Shown here: in pieces, positions 8,444 through 15,534 of the stretch
Layout of the letters: each line of letters begins with the position of its first letter
How positions within the stretch are numbered: the first letter of the stretch is position 1
Assembly: GCA_964584495.1 (NCBI GenBank)
Contig: CAZPAH010000036.1
Coordinates: forward strand, 1-23,261
Direction of reading: 5' to 3'
Length of the DNA stretch: 23,261 bases
Source of the DNA: CAZPAH01 sp964584495
Lineage (GTDB): Bacteria > Krumholzibacteriota > Krumholzibacteriia > Krumholzibacteriales > Krumholzibacteriaceae
Position numbers and translations under genes: made by a program
Notes under the pieces: model-generated
What the model saw: only the letters and a program-made list of their open reading frames with translations
Database searches by the model: none
What the model was told of the DNA's origin: nothing

Positions 8444-9006
8444 CTCAATTTCTTTCCGTAATCGCAGAAGACCGCCGCGGAAACCACGGTCGTCCAGTAA
8501 TTTTCCTTGACCTTCGCCGTCTGCGTGATATTCATGGTTCTTACGATCTGCCCGCCGATCTTGTACTCCTGCTTCCGTTCATCCCACGCTTTGTCGATAT
8601 CAATTTCGATACCCAGCGTCGACGCTAGCATGGTTGCCGCCAAATCTTCGGTGTAATCGCCGAGATCTTTCTTCCTCTTTCCGAAATCATGATGCTCGGA
8701 AATATACCCGTAACGATTCCTGTCCTTCGGAAGGGCGACACCGATGGCGCTTCCTATGTGGCGGTTCGGCTCGTCGGAGCTGTTTTTACTCAACACGCAA
8801 TAGACGATCTCTCCAGGGCGAAGCATCTCTACTCCCTTTGTGCGTGAAACGAGGGTACATAACGGAGGGAAAATACTCGATACCTGTACTATGTTAAGAT
8901 GAGCGATTCCAGCCGAGCGCAACGCGAGCTCGAAGCTTGTCAGTTTTTCCCTGTGACGTCCGACACCCTTCGTCAAAAAGATCTTGCTAGGAATGCTGTT
9001 TTCCAT
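8440..9006 (-). CDS. pdaD: Pyruvoyl-dependent arginine decarboxylase
   Basis: A 188-residue proenzyme that makes agmatine from arginine. It is expected to cleave itself between S43 and S44 in QVSSIFPP, converting S44 into the pyruvoyl cofactor and releasing a short beta chain and a longer alpha chain. The GYISEHHDFG segment (100-109) contains the conserved glutamate E104 of the active site. Length and motifs match archaeal and bacterial PvlArgDC proteins. Histidine decarboxylases of the same fold are not favoured given the agmatinase downstream. The gene heads an operon of pdaD, speB and the DHS-like gene. The start has AGAGGAAG just upstream, and a strong promoter lies at 9100-9128. This is the non-PLP type of arginine decarboxylase; whether a biosynthetic SpeA also exists is unknown. 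Confidence 0.94.
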   Translation of the reverse strand: MENSIPSKIFLTKGVGRHREKLTSFELALRSAGIAHLNIVQVSSIFPPLCTLVSRTKGVEMLRPGEIVYCVLSKNSSDEPNRHIGSAIGVALPKDRNRYGYISEHHDFGKRKKDLGDYTEDLAATMLASTLGIEIDIDKAWDERKQEYKIGGQIVRTMNITQTAKVKENYWTTVVSAAVFCDYGKKLR

Positions 9007-9093
9007 TTTGCTTCCTCTCTCATTATCCCGGTTTCCCGGGACCGATCCGCCTGCCGAGAGATGCGTGCCGCATCACGATCTCATCATTTACCG
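9007..9093 (-). promoter_or_regulatory. 5' leader of the polyamine operon with two small hairpins
   Basis: Between the predicted transcription start (about 9093) and the pdaD start codon lie two inverted repeats. One is a 6-bp stem with a 3-nt loop (GATGCG/CGCATC, 9060-9074). The other is a 5-bp stem with a 4-nt loop (CCCGG/CCGGG, 9027-9040), close to the ribosome-binding site. They may affect translation or merely stabilise the mRNA; no known riboswitch was recognised. Confidence 0.4.
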
Positions 9094-9099
9094 GGACAG

Positions 9100-9128
9100 A
9101 TTATTGAGTGCCTGGAGCGTAATGTCAA
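9100..9128 (-). promoter_or_regulatory. Near-consensus promoter of the pdaD-speB-DHS-like operon
   Basis: Minus strand: -35 TTGACA (9123-9128, perfect), 17-nt spacer, -10 AATAAT (9100-9105, five of six). It lies 9 nt downstream, in the reading direction, of the terminator of the lysine-rich gene (9137-9162). Confidence 0.8.
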
Positions 9129-9136
9129 CCATATAA

Positions 9137-9162
9137 AACGGGGAGACATGAGCCTCCCCGTT
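9137..9162 (-). terminator. Intrinsic terminator of the lysine/alanine-rich gene
   Basis: A perfect 9-bp stem (AACGGGGAG/CTCCCCGTT) with an 8-nt loop lies 34 nt after the stop of the lysine-rich gene. On the minus strand it runs into TTTTATATGG, a short U-rich tail. Confidence 0.7.
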
Positions 9163-9196
9163 CCACTTTCAGCCTTAAGAATATTGATAAGACCTG

Positions 9197-9564
9197 TTAT
9201 TTTTTCTTGGCCTTCGCCTTTGTCTTCTTCTTGGCCTTCGCCTTTGTCTTCTTCTTGGCNNNNNNNNNNNNNNNNNNNNNNNNNNNNNNNNNNNNNNNNN
9301 NNNNNNNNNNNNNNNNNNNNNNNNNNNNNNNNNNNNNNNNNNNNNNNNNNNNNNNNNNNTCTTGGCCTTCGCCTTTGTCTTCTTCTTGGCCTTCGCCTTT
9401 GTCTTCTTCTTGGCCTTCGCCTTTGTCTTCCTCTTGGCCTTGGCCTTTGTCTTCTTCTTGGCCTTCGCCTTTGTCTTCTTCTTGGCCTTGACCTTGGTCT
9501 TCGCCTTCTTCTTGGCTTTGGTCTTGGTCTTGGCCTTCTTCTTGGTCTTGGCTTTTGCGGCCAT
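9197..9564 (-). CDS. Lysine/alanine-rich repeat protein, histone-H1-like (contains assembly gap)
   Basis: A highly basic low-complexity protein of repeated KKKTKAKA octapeptides with almost no other residues. It starts MAAKAKTKKKAK and ends in AKKK before TAA at 9197-9199. Such tails occur in bacterial histone-H1-like proteins (AlgP, chlamydial Hc-type proteins) and bind DNA or RNA non-specifically, so nucleoid compaction is the likely role. The ATG at 9564 has AAAGGGG upstream; a GTG at 9573 is an alternative. The 100-N gap at 9260-9359 breaks the frame on paper. However, the 24-bp repeat phase on both sides requires a true missing length of 17 plus a multiple of 24, which restores the frame exactly. 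The gene is therefore probably intact and the gap a repeat-collapse artefact. It has its own promoter (9678-9706) and terminator (9137-9162). Confidence 0.75.
9206..9480. repeat. 24-bp tandem repeat array inside the lysine-rich gene
   Basis: The unit CTTGGCCTTCGCCTTTGTCTTCTT read on the plus strand (24 bp, eight codons on the minus strand) occurs twice plus six bases left of the gap (9206-9259). It occurs five times right of it (9361-9480), with single-base variants in the third and fourth copies. Degenerate copies continue to about 9550. The repeats are contiguous, without spacers. Confidence 0.9.
9260..9359. other. Assembly gap (100 N) within tandem repeat
   Basis: One hundred undetermined bases, probably a placeholder of arbitrary size. 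Repeat phase implies 17+24n missing bases (for example 89 or 113). Confidence 0.95.
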
Positions 9565-9677
9565 ATTGCCCACCCCTTTGAAAAAGTTGAAAGCCTGCCC
9601 GTCGACTTACTCGCTTTCACGTTTCGAAATTCGGCGCAGATGAAAAAAGCGAAAGCAACTTTAGTAACTTGCATTAT

Positions 9678-9706
9678 GTTATTAACGATACGAAAAAATG
9701 TGTCAA
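9678..9706 (-). promoter_or_regulatory. Promoter of the lysine/alanine-rich gene
   Basis: Minus strand: -35 TTGACA (9701-9706, perfect), 17-nt spacer, -10 AATAAC (9678-9683, four of six). It gives a leader of about 105 nt. A perfect AT-only palindrome lies directly upstream at 9709-9722. Confidence 0.65.
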
Positions 9707-9708
9707 GT

Positions 9709-9722
9709 AATATTTAAATATT
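9709..9722. promoter_or_regulatory. 14-bp AT palindrome between divergent promoters
   Basis: AATATTTAAATATT is a perfect palindrome placed 2 bp upstream of the -35 box of the lysine-rich gene and about 45 bp upstream of the -35 of the DUF362 gene. It could act as an UP element or an operator. The surrounding 9640-9840 stretch is clearly more AT-rich than the rest of the window. Confidence 0.4.
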
Positions 9723-9767
9723 CGTCGACAAATTTTTTGTGTCCGTTCCTCTAAAAAACCGGATACA

Positions 9768-9796
9768 TTGACACGCGAAGAATTCATTGCTATAGT
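9768..9796 (+). promoter_or_regulatory. Near-consensus promoter of the DUF362-nhaC unit
   Basis: Plus strand: -35 TTGACA (9768-9773, perfect), 17-nt spacer, -10 TATAGT (9791-9796, five of six). Transcription would begin near 9803, about 44 nt before the start codon. Confidence 0.8.
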
Positions 9797-9846
9797 TCAA
9801 AATGTTTTTATGCTCGAAAGTCCAGCATTGACGGAAGAAAATCGAG

Positions 9847-10848
9847 ATGACCAACGAAGCCTACTTCATAAAGAGCGAGAAAAACCTGTTTGAGTTTCTG
9901 GAAAAAAATATTCCAAAATATTTTCAACCGGGCTCCAGCGTACTTGTGAAAGTTCACATGGGCGAACCGAAAAATCGATTTTGCATACGACCCGAGTTCA
10001 CCGCAAGAATCGCCGGAGTACTTTCAGCGGCGCGATGCGAACCTTTCGTTTTCGACACGCCCGTCGCCTACAGCGGCTGCCGCAGCACAGTGAAGAGCTA
10101 CACCGAATGCGCCGGCGCTCTCGGCTACAACGAGGATGCCGTGGGGGCACCCGTTATAATCTCGGACGAGGAGATCAGCGTAAAGGGAAGATACATGACC
10201 TACGGCCTCTCAGCCGAACCTCTCAAGGCCGGAGGCGTCTTGCTCCTCTCGCATTTCAAAGGACATATAGCCTCGGGGATGGGCGCATCCATAAAAAATG
10301 TAGGGATGGGCTGCATGTCCAAAAAGACGAAGGGGGCTATCCACTCGGGGGGAGAGCCCGTGTATCAAGAAGGTTGTATCGAGTGCAACGCCTGCGTTGA
10401 AAGCTGCCCGACCGCAAATATCAGGATCATGGACGGCCGGCCCGTCTTTGATTGCACCTGGTGTTCCGGCTGCAGCAGATGCGTCCTGGCCTGCCCGCAG
10501 GACTGCATAGCTCCCAAGGTCGAGGTTTTCGACAGGCTTCTTTCGGATGCGGCGGTCACCGCGCATGAGAGATTTAAAAGCGTTTTCGCCGTGAATGTCA
10601 TGAAGAACATCACACGCCTCTGCGATTGCATGGACGACCCCGGACCCCTGGTTGCGGAGGATATCGGATTTGTCTGTGGCGGAGACATGCTCACGGCGGA
10701 TATCGCATCGCTTGAAATCCTCAAATCGATCACAGGGATAGACGACCTGTTCGAAGGCTACAATAAATGCTCCTCGTGGGGACACGTACGGGAAGCGGCC
10801 CGGTTGATGGAGAGGGACATGAAGGTCTCTATCCGTAATTCACCCTGA
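9847..10848 (+). CDS. DUF362 domain protein with two 4Fe-4S clusters
   Basis: A 333-residue protein with the DUF362 fold over about residues 28-165 (SVLVKVHMGEP, LLLSHFKGHIASGMGASIKN) and a ferredoxin insert. The first cluster motif is C177-x2-C180-x2-C183-x3-C187-P. The second is C206-x2-C209-x2-C212-x3-C216-P, with an extra cysteine at 203. No signal peptide is visible, so it is probably cytoplasmic. The reaction of this family is not established; such proteins are generally thought to be iron-sulfur electron carriers or redox enzymes. The ATG at 9847 follows a clear promoter but only a weak GGAAG ribosome-binding site. The antiporter gene begins 16 nt downstream, implying a two-gene transcript. 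I see no sequence clue to a shared function. Confidence 0.85.
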   Translation: MTNEAYFIKSEKNLFEFLEKNIPKYFQPGSSVLVKVHMGEPKNRFCIRPEFTARIAGVLSAARCEPFVFDTPVAYSGCRSTVKSYTECAGALGYNEDAVGAPVIISDEEISVKGRYMTYGLSAEPLKAGGVLLLSHFKGHIASGMGASIKNVGMGCMSKKTKGAIHSGGEPVYQEGCIECNACVESCPTANIRIMDGRPVFDCTWCSGCSRCVLACPQDCIAPKVEVFDRLLSDAAVTAHERFKSVFAVNVMKNITRLCDCMDDPGPLVAEDIGFVCGGDMLTADIASLEILKSITGIDDLFEGYNKCSSWGHVREAARLMERDMKVSIRNSP

Positions 10849-10864
10849 CGGTATTCTGGACGGT

Positions 10865-12829
10865 ATGCATATCATAGCAAAAGACGGCAACCCCCCGCAC
10901 CGGCGTTTCTCTTCGTCTGGACGCCGCATGATTTTCACCGCAGCTTTTACGCTCATCCTTGCGGTTTCGTCCTCCGCCGGCGCGATCGGCTCCGGCAGGT
11001 TGCTCGTCATAAAGGGAGTGCCGTTCGCCCTAACGCCCACCATCGACGAGATCGGCCGGATAAACGCAGCCTCCGATTCAGTCGCGATCTCGCTCGACGG
11101 CGATACCGTCTTCTTCGGTCCCGCGGCCTCGTTCATAGATAACGGGACACGGCTTACGTTGAACGAAACGGGCGAACACTCTCTCGAGATCAGGGCGGGC
11201 GGTCTCCTGCTGAGCAGGGAAATCCGTTCGATCGACGGCGTGCTCGTCATCCTGCCGCCCCTTATCGCCATAGTCTTCGCGCTCGTTTTCAAGCAGGTCA
11301 TCGTAGCCTTACTGGCGGGCGTATGGCTGGGATCGATGATAATCAACGGGTACAATCCGCTCACGTCGTCCCTGAGAATCGTAGATCACTATATAATCGA
11401 TATTCTCTCCGGCAGCGGCGAAGGCGCCGATCATATAACAATAATAGTGTTCACGCTCCTCCTAGGAGGGATGGTGGGGATCACATCGAAGATGGGCGGA
11501 ATGCAGGGGATAGTCGACCGCATATCGAAACTTGCGACAAACCCCAGGCGCGGCCAGCTCACCGTATGGCTCATGGGCGTGATAATCTTCTTCGATGACT
11601 ACACGAACACCCTTATCGTCGGAAATTCGACTCGCCCCCTTACAGACAAGTTGAGGATATCGAGGGAAAAGCTGTCCTACATCGTCGACTCGACGGCCGC
11701 GCCGATAACCTCTCTTGCGGTTATCACGAGCTGGATAGGTTTCCAGATATCCCTTATCAACCAGTCGTTCGTCACGCTCGGCATCGACCGGAATCCCCTC
11801 GGTACTTTCGTCTCCTCTCTTCCCTACAGCACCTATCCCATCCTGGCGGTGCTGTTCGTTCTTTTCGTGATCCTGTCCGGCAGGGATTATTCCTCCATGT
11901 ACACGGCAGAGCTCAGGGCGAGATCGACCGGAAAGCTCTTCAGCGACTCCGCCGTCCTCGTCTCCGACATGGACTCGGACAAGATCGCCCCCGCCGAGGG
12001 AGTCCGCCCCCTGCTGATCAATGGAATAATTCCCATAGCCGTCGTCATATCGGTGGCCTTCGCCGGCCTGATGATAACCGGAAGATCCTCTCTGGCGGCC
12101 GCCGGCGAAAGATATTTCGGAGTACTCGAAATGCTCAAGGAATCCGACTCGTTCAAGGCGCTTCTCTGGGGATCCTCTTCCGGATGCCTCGCGGCGGCCC
12201 TGCTCGCACTGGGCGGCAGGAAGCTGACGCTGACGGGAACGATGGCGGCCTGGGTCGACGGCGTAAAATCCATGATAGCGGCGATTATCATACTCATTCT
12301 CGCCTGGTGCATAGGAAGGGTATGCACCGAGCTGCACACGGCCGACTATCTCGTTCATCATCTCTCCGGTATGATCTCTCCCCATTTCCTTCCCATGCTC
12401 GTCTTTCTTCTCGCAATGGGGATATCCTTCTCTACGGGAACTTCGTGGGGCACCATGTCGATCCTTACGCCGATAGTCATACCGCTGGCTTACGGCACCT
12501 CCGCCTCGGCCGGGATCGAGGCGTCGGGCATGGAGAAGATACTGCTGGCTTCCATCGCGGCGATACTGTCGGGAGCGGTCTTCGGCGATCACTGCTCTCC
12601 CATATCGGATACGACGATCATGTCCTCGATGGCGTCCGGCGCCGACCACATAGACCATGTGAGAACTCAGCTCCCCTATGCGCTGACGGTGGGGGTCGTC
12701 TCGCTCGTATTCGGATACGCGCTTACCGGCGCGGGGCTGCCTGTAGCCCTTTCCCTCGTTCTCGGCACCCTCACGCTCCTCGCCATATTGCGGATATTCG
12801 GCAGGCGCACCGACCGTCCCACCGCATGA
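10865..12829 (+). CDS. NhaC-family Na+/H+ antiporter with N-terminal extracytoplasmic extension
   Basis: A 654-residue inner-membrane protein with about a dozen hydrophobic segments from residue 125 onward. The conserved core GVIIFFDDYTNTLIVGNSTR around 239-258 (acidic pair D244, D245), the GTSWGTMSILTPIVIPLA segment, and GAVFGDHCSPISDTTIMSS are characteristic of the NhaC/long-chain antiporter group. These exchange Na+ for H+, or in some relatives amino- or organic acids. An N-terminal hydrophobic segment (about 22-41) resembling a signal peptide or anchor is followed by roughly 80 residues of beta-rich sequence before the transporter. This segment is not part of typical NhaC and probably lies in the periplasm. 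Start codon choice is uncertain: 10865 has only GGACGG nearby, and an ATG at 10928 is an alternative. Sodium specificity is inferred, not shown. Confidence 0.85.
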   Translation: MHIIAKDGNPPHRRFSSSGRRMIFTAAFTLILAVSSSAGAIGSGRLLVIKGVPFALTPTIDEIGRINAASDSVAISLDGDTVFFGPAASFIDNGTRLTLNETGEHSLEIRAGGLLLSREIRSIDGVLVILPPLIAIVFALVFKQVIVALLAGVWLGSMIINGYNPLTSSLRIVDHYIIDILSGSGEGADHITIIVFTLLLGGMVGITSKMGGMQGIVDRISKLATNPRRGQLTVWLMGVIIFFDDYTNTLIVGNSTRPLTDKLRISREKLSYIVDSTAAPITSLAVITSWIGFQISLINQSFVTLGIDRNPLGTFVSSLPYSTYPILAVLFVLFVILSGRDYSSMYTAELRARSTGKLFSDSAVLVSDMDSDKIAPAEGVRPLLINGIIPIAVVISVAFAGLMITGRSSLAAAGERYFGVLEMLKESDSFKALLWGSSSGCLAAALLALGGRKLTLTGTMAAWVDGVKSMIAAIIILILAWCIGRVCTELHTADYLVHHLSGMISPHFLPMLVFLLAMGISFSTGTSWGTMSILTPIVIPLAYGTSASAGIEASGMEKILLASIAAILSGAVFGDHCSPISDTTIMSSMASGADHIDHVRTQLPYALTVGVVSLVFGYALTGAGLPVALSLVLGTLTLLAILRIFGRRTDRPTA

Positions 12830-12905
12830 CGGCGCCGCCGGGTGGAGAGCCTTCCGCGAACGGTCACAATCCAGTCAAGAGGGCTGAGGCGCGCGCCCCT
12901 TTGAA

Positions 12906-12934
12906 TTGACACCGGCCGTAATGGGTGCTAGACT
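12906..12934 (+). promoter_or_regulatory. Promoter of the secreted in-frame-TGA gene
   Basis: -35 TTGACA (12906-12911, perfect), 17-nt spacer, -10 TAGACT (12929-12934, four of six). It lies 38 nt before the ATG at 12972 and supports this being a live gene with its own start. Confidence 0.65.
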
Positions 12935-12971
12935 TATTATAGTAACTTCTCCCCGCAACACGGACGGACAT

Positions 12972-13496
12972 ATGTTCAAAACTATTCTTGCATCGACGGT
13001 CCTGTTCTTCGCGCTCACGATCGCCGCGATCCCGTGCAGGGCCGATATAGCGATCAAGCCGGGCACCTATACCGACAGCTACAATATTACGTTCGGCCTG
13101 ATTATGATGATCAGCTCCGTCGAGCTGGGCGGCCTCGACTATCCGGGTGAATGGGTCGAGTATCACATCAAGCCGGGCGCGGGAGGTCTCTACCGTCCCT
13201 ATATAAACGTGAGGGGGGCGGCGGGAATCGGATTCACCATCGTTCTCACCGCCGACTGCGACCTCTCCTCGGACGAGCACACGACCGTCTTCAGATTCGT
13301 GGGGGAAGGGTTCGGTTGAGGCTCCTACCCACAGACGATCGCCGGGAGCGATCAGTGGTATCTCGCCGGACTGGGGTACAAGATAAGGTTGAGAACGAAC
13401 ACGGCGGCGGAGCTCCGTTTTTCCGGCATGAACCTGGCCGATGAGACGGCCGTCGAAAAATCCTCCTGGGGAGATATCAAGAATATTTACCGATAA
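12972..13496 (+). CDS. Secreted protein of unknown function with in-frame TGA (candidate selenoprotein or nonsense-interrupted gene)
   Basis: I do not recognise the family. The ATG at 12972 opens a signal peptide (FKTILASTVLFFALTIAAIPCRA). A beta-rich domain follows, with many glycines and aromatic residues. The frame meets TGA at 13317-13319 (residue 116, after GEGFG) and then continues in the same frame for 58 codons (starting GSYPQTIAGSDQWYLAG and ending SSWGDIKNIYR) to TAA at 13494-13496. That second half has normal composition and ends 15 nt before the convergent neighbour, so it looks like the rest of one protein. Starting 17 nt after the TGA is a perfect 6-bp stem with a 5-nt loop (13337-13353), compatible with a bacterial SECIS. 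Alternatives are a TGC/TGG/CGA to TGA mutation, a sequencing error, or a genuine shorter protein ending at 13319. The product is probably periplasmic, extracellular or surface-bound. A promoter lies at 12906-12934. Confidence 0.6.
13337..13353 (+). promoter_or_regulatory. Candidate SECIS-like hairpin downstream of in-frame TGA
   Basis: GATCGC (13337-13342), loop CGGGA, GCGATC (13348-13353). The stem starts 17 nt after the TGA at 13317-13319 and the loop starts at the 24th base after it. G is present in the first two loop bases, as required in the published bacterial SECIS consensus as I recall it. Confidence 0.4.
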
Positions 13497-13511
13497 GGAT
13501 CCTCCCACCTC

Positions 13512-15443
13512 CTAGAAGACCGCTCCGAGATAGAAGCTGTAGAGATCGGTGAACGATTCCAGCTTCCCGCCGGAGGCATCATCGGAGTAGTTCACGCGCT
13601 GGTACTGAAGCTGCATGTACGAATTGTTGTCGAAGCGGTACCTTGCACCGGCCGTGAAAGCCTTCCTCGAGGCATTGTACCGATCGACCGTGCCCCCGCG
13701 CCAGTCACCCTTGTCGAGATATCCTGCGCTCGCCCCGTAGCCGCTCTCCAGGTCGATATCGCACGAGACGCCGAAGAGGCTCGTATGTTCCCTTTCGGCT
13801 CCCGGCGATTCGATGTCTATCTCCCGCAGCCTCTTGTAGAATACCGAAAGAGCGGGGTACCGGCCCCCCGGGGAGAATCTCGACGATATCCTGCCCCCTT
13901 CCCTGTCGCGGGTATAGGAGATCGCTCCGAATGGGGAGTAGAATCCATCCTCTATCCTGAGATAATCGCACCTTACGCGCAGGAGACGATCCTCCTCGAA
14001 TATCAGCCCCGCCATCCCTCCGCCTCCTTCCGTCTCCACCTCGGCGTCGTTCTCAATCGACGGATCCCGCCCCTTCGCTCTGTTGTACGCTATCCACTCG
14101 CCCCGCAGCGAGAGACGCCTTACGACCGGTATCTCGGCGGTCAGGCTGACGATCTCCGACCTGTGCCTGGCAAAGGGCTTGGAATAGCCCAGCTCGCCCG
14201 TGTCTACTGAATTGCCGTCCTCCCGGCTACCGAGCATGTGAACTCCCGCTTTCAAGAACGAGGAGCATCTCTCGTCGTAGCGATTCCAGAGCGCCTCGCC
14301 TCCGAATATCTCGAGGGAATAGCAGGCCCGTTCCTCTCCGCCGAAATCGGATTCGATATACCCGATATCCCTGGCCCTCCTCGGGATCGCGTAGAACAGG
14401 TTCGCCGACAGGCCTCCCGACCGGTACGAGGCCAGAGCACCCTCGAATGTCAGTTCCGGGCCGAGCTGCTCGAGGCTCTCCACGAGAAGAACCCCCGCCG
14501 CCTCACCGCACCCGCACCCGGCGTCCCCTCCCGTTCTCGGATTATCGTCCCAGTCCCAGCGCATCAACGTAAGGGGGGTCATGTAGAATGTGTAGTACCC
14601 GAACCTGAGATCGAGCTTACCCGTCTCTATTTCCGCAAAGACGCTTCCCCTCTCCGAATCGAAATACTCGGGTCCACCCCTGAGAACGGCCAGCCCCTCG
14701 TTTCCGATCCTCAGTAGGCCTCCGACCCTGAAGTTTCTGCCGAGCCGCCTCGCGATCTCGAGCTCGAACCTGTGAAGAAGATCGTTACGGGAATCTACCT
14801 TCTCGCCGTACGGGCCCACCGCGTCACTGCCCCTCGCGTCTATCGAAAGGAAACGCAATCTCACCGAGCCCCTTATCGACAATCCGACTGTATTGGAAAG
14901 GATATCGTATTGAAAATCACCCCCCTCCGGCTCTTCTCCAATCATCATCCTTTCCATCACCGATTTGACGTTTACATCCGGATCGGCTACCCGGGCGACC
15001 GTCATACCCTCCCCGTCTACGAGAAATACGGTGAAAATCGAGGGGGCGACCCCGTAGAGCGAGGCGACGGACCCGCCCCTGTCGCGAAGCTGCATGAAGC
15101 CTATCCCCTTAGCCCTGAGAACCGCGCTGAGCTCGCCGGCGACCATATCGTCCGTATTTATACCGGCAACCTCTATATCGCCACCCCCGTATTCACGGTC
15201 GAACTCCTCACACTCGACCAGGGCGTCGATACAGTGGGAGCAGCTGCTGCTCCAGAACACGAGAAATGTAAGCTCGTGCGAGGCGAAAAGAGTCTTCGAA
15301 TCGATTCCGCCCCCGCCGTCGAAAAGGGGTAGATCGAAAACCGGGGCTTTTCCACCCGCTTCAGGCACGAGGGCCAGGATATCGCCTGCGGGCGGCAGCA
15401 GGAAAAATATCAATGCGACGAGAATCGAGAAACACCTGGACAT
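13512..15443 (-). CDS. Thioredoxin-like (TlpA-type) domain fused to an outer-membrane beta-barrel
   Basis: A 643-residue secreted protein. The start at 15443 is supported by AAAGGAGG 6 nt upstream and an immediate signal peptide (SRCFSILVALIFFLLPPAG). Residues about 30-170 form a TlpA/AhpC-like thioredoxin fold with the redox motif WSSSCSHC (C68, C71) and a cis-proline at 134 (GVAPSIFTVFLVDGEG). From about 180 to the end the sequence alternates polar and hydrophobic residues in many amphipathic strands rich in aromatics and glycine. It closes with FYLGAVF, the C-terminal phenylalanine typical of barrels inserted by the BAM complex. A GCGCG cluster sits in one loop. This would place a thiol-disulfide domain at the periplasmic mouth of a porin. 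Function is unknown; disulfide exchange or maturation of a partner is a guess. The longer in-frame extension to 15794 overlaps the divergent MATE gene and is rejected. Confidence 0.8.
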   Translation of the reverse strand: MSRCFSILVALIFFLLPPAGDILALVPEAGGKAPVFDLPLFDGGGGIDSKTLFASHELTFLVFWSSSCSHCIDALVECEEFDREYGGGDIEVAGINTDDMVAGELSAVLRAKGIGFMQLRDRGGSVASLYGVAPSIFTVFLVDGEGMTVARVADPDVNVKSVMERMMIGEEPEGGDFQYDILSNTVGLSIRGSVRLRFLSIDARGSDAVGPYGEKVDSRNDLLHRFELEIARRLGRNFRVGGLLRIGNEGLAVLRGGPEYFDSERGSVFAEIETGKLDLRFGYYTFYMTPLTLMRWDWDDNPRTGGDAGCGCGEAAGVLLVESLEQLGPELTFEGALASYRSGGLSANLFYAIPRRARDIGYIESDFGGEERACYSLEIFGGEALWNRYDERCSSFLKAGVHMLGSREDGNSVDTGELGYSKPFARHRSEIVSLTAEIPVVRRLSLRGEWIAYNRAKGRDPSIENDAEVETEGGGGMAGLIFEEDRLLRVRCDYLRIEDGFYSPFGAISYTRDREGGRISSRFSPGGRYPALSVFYKRLREIDIESPGAEREHTSLFGVSCDIDLESGYGASAGYLDKGDWRGGTVDRYNASRKAFTAGARYRFDNNSYMQLQYQRVNYSDDASGGKLESFTDLYSFYLGAVF

Positions 15444-15468
15444 CGCAAGCCTCCTTTGAACTTCAACA

Positions 15469-15497
15469 TTGAACGGGGGCATTCCATCGGCTATATT
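15469..15497 (+). promoter_or_regulatory. Promoter of the MATE transporter gene
   Basis: -35 TTGAAC (15469-15474, four of six), 17-nt spacer, -10 TATATT (15492-15497, five of six), within the 91-bp region between divergent genes. The start codon is 38 nt further on. Confidence 0.65.
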
Positions 15498-15534
15498 CGG
15501 CTTTTCCGCGCATAAAAACCAAACATTGGAGAAT

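Noticed and set aside
9206..9480. CRISPR array
   Set aside because: The 24-bp repeats are directly contiguous with no spacers and encode an in-frame lysine/alanine octapeptide.
12827..12904. Readthrough of the antiporter TGA stop as a third recoding case
   Set aside because: The frame continues only about 24 codons, with arginine-rich sequence lacking any protein-like pattern; it looks like chance absence of stops in GC-rich DNA.
12864..13508. Minus-strand open frame of 214 codons over the in-frame-TGA gene
   Set aside because: It runs through a plus-strand promoter and signal peptide, has no recognisable motif, and overlaps the convergent neighbour's boundary; the plus-strand reading is far more protein-like.
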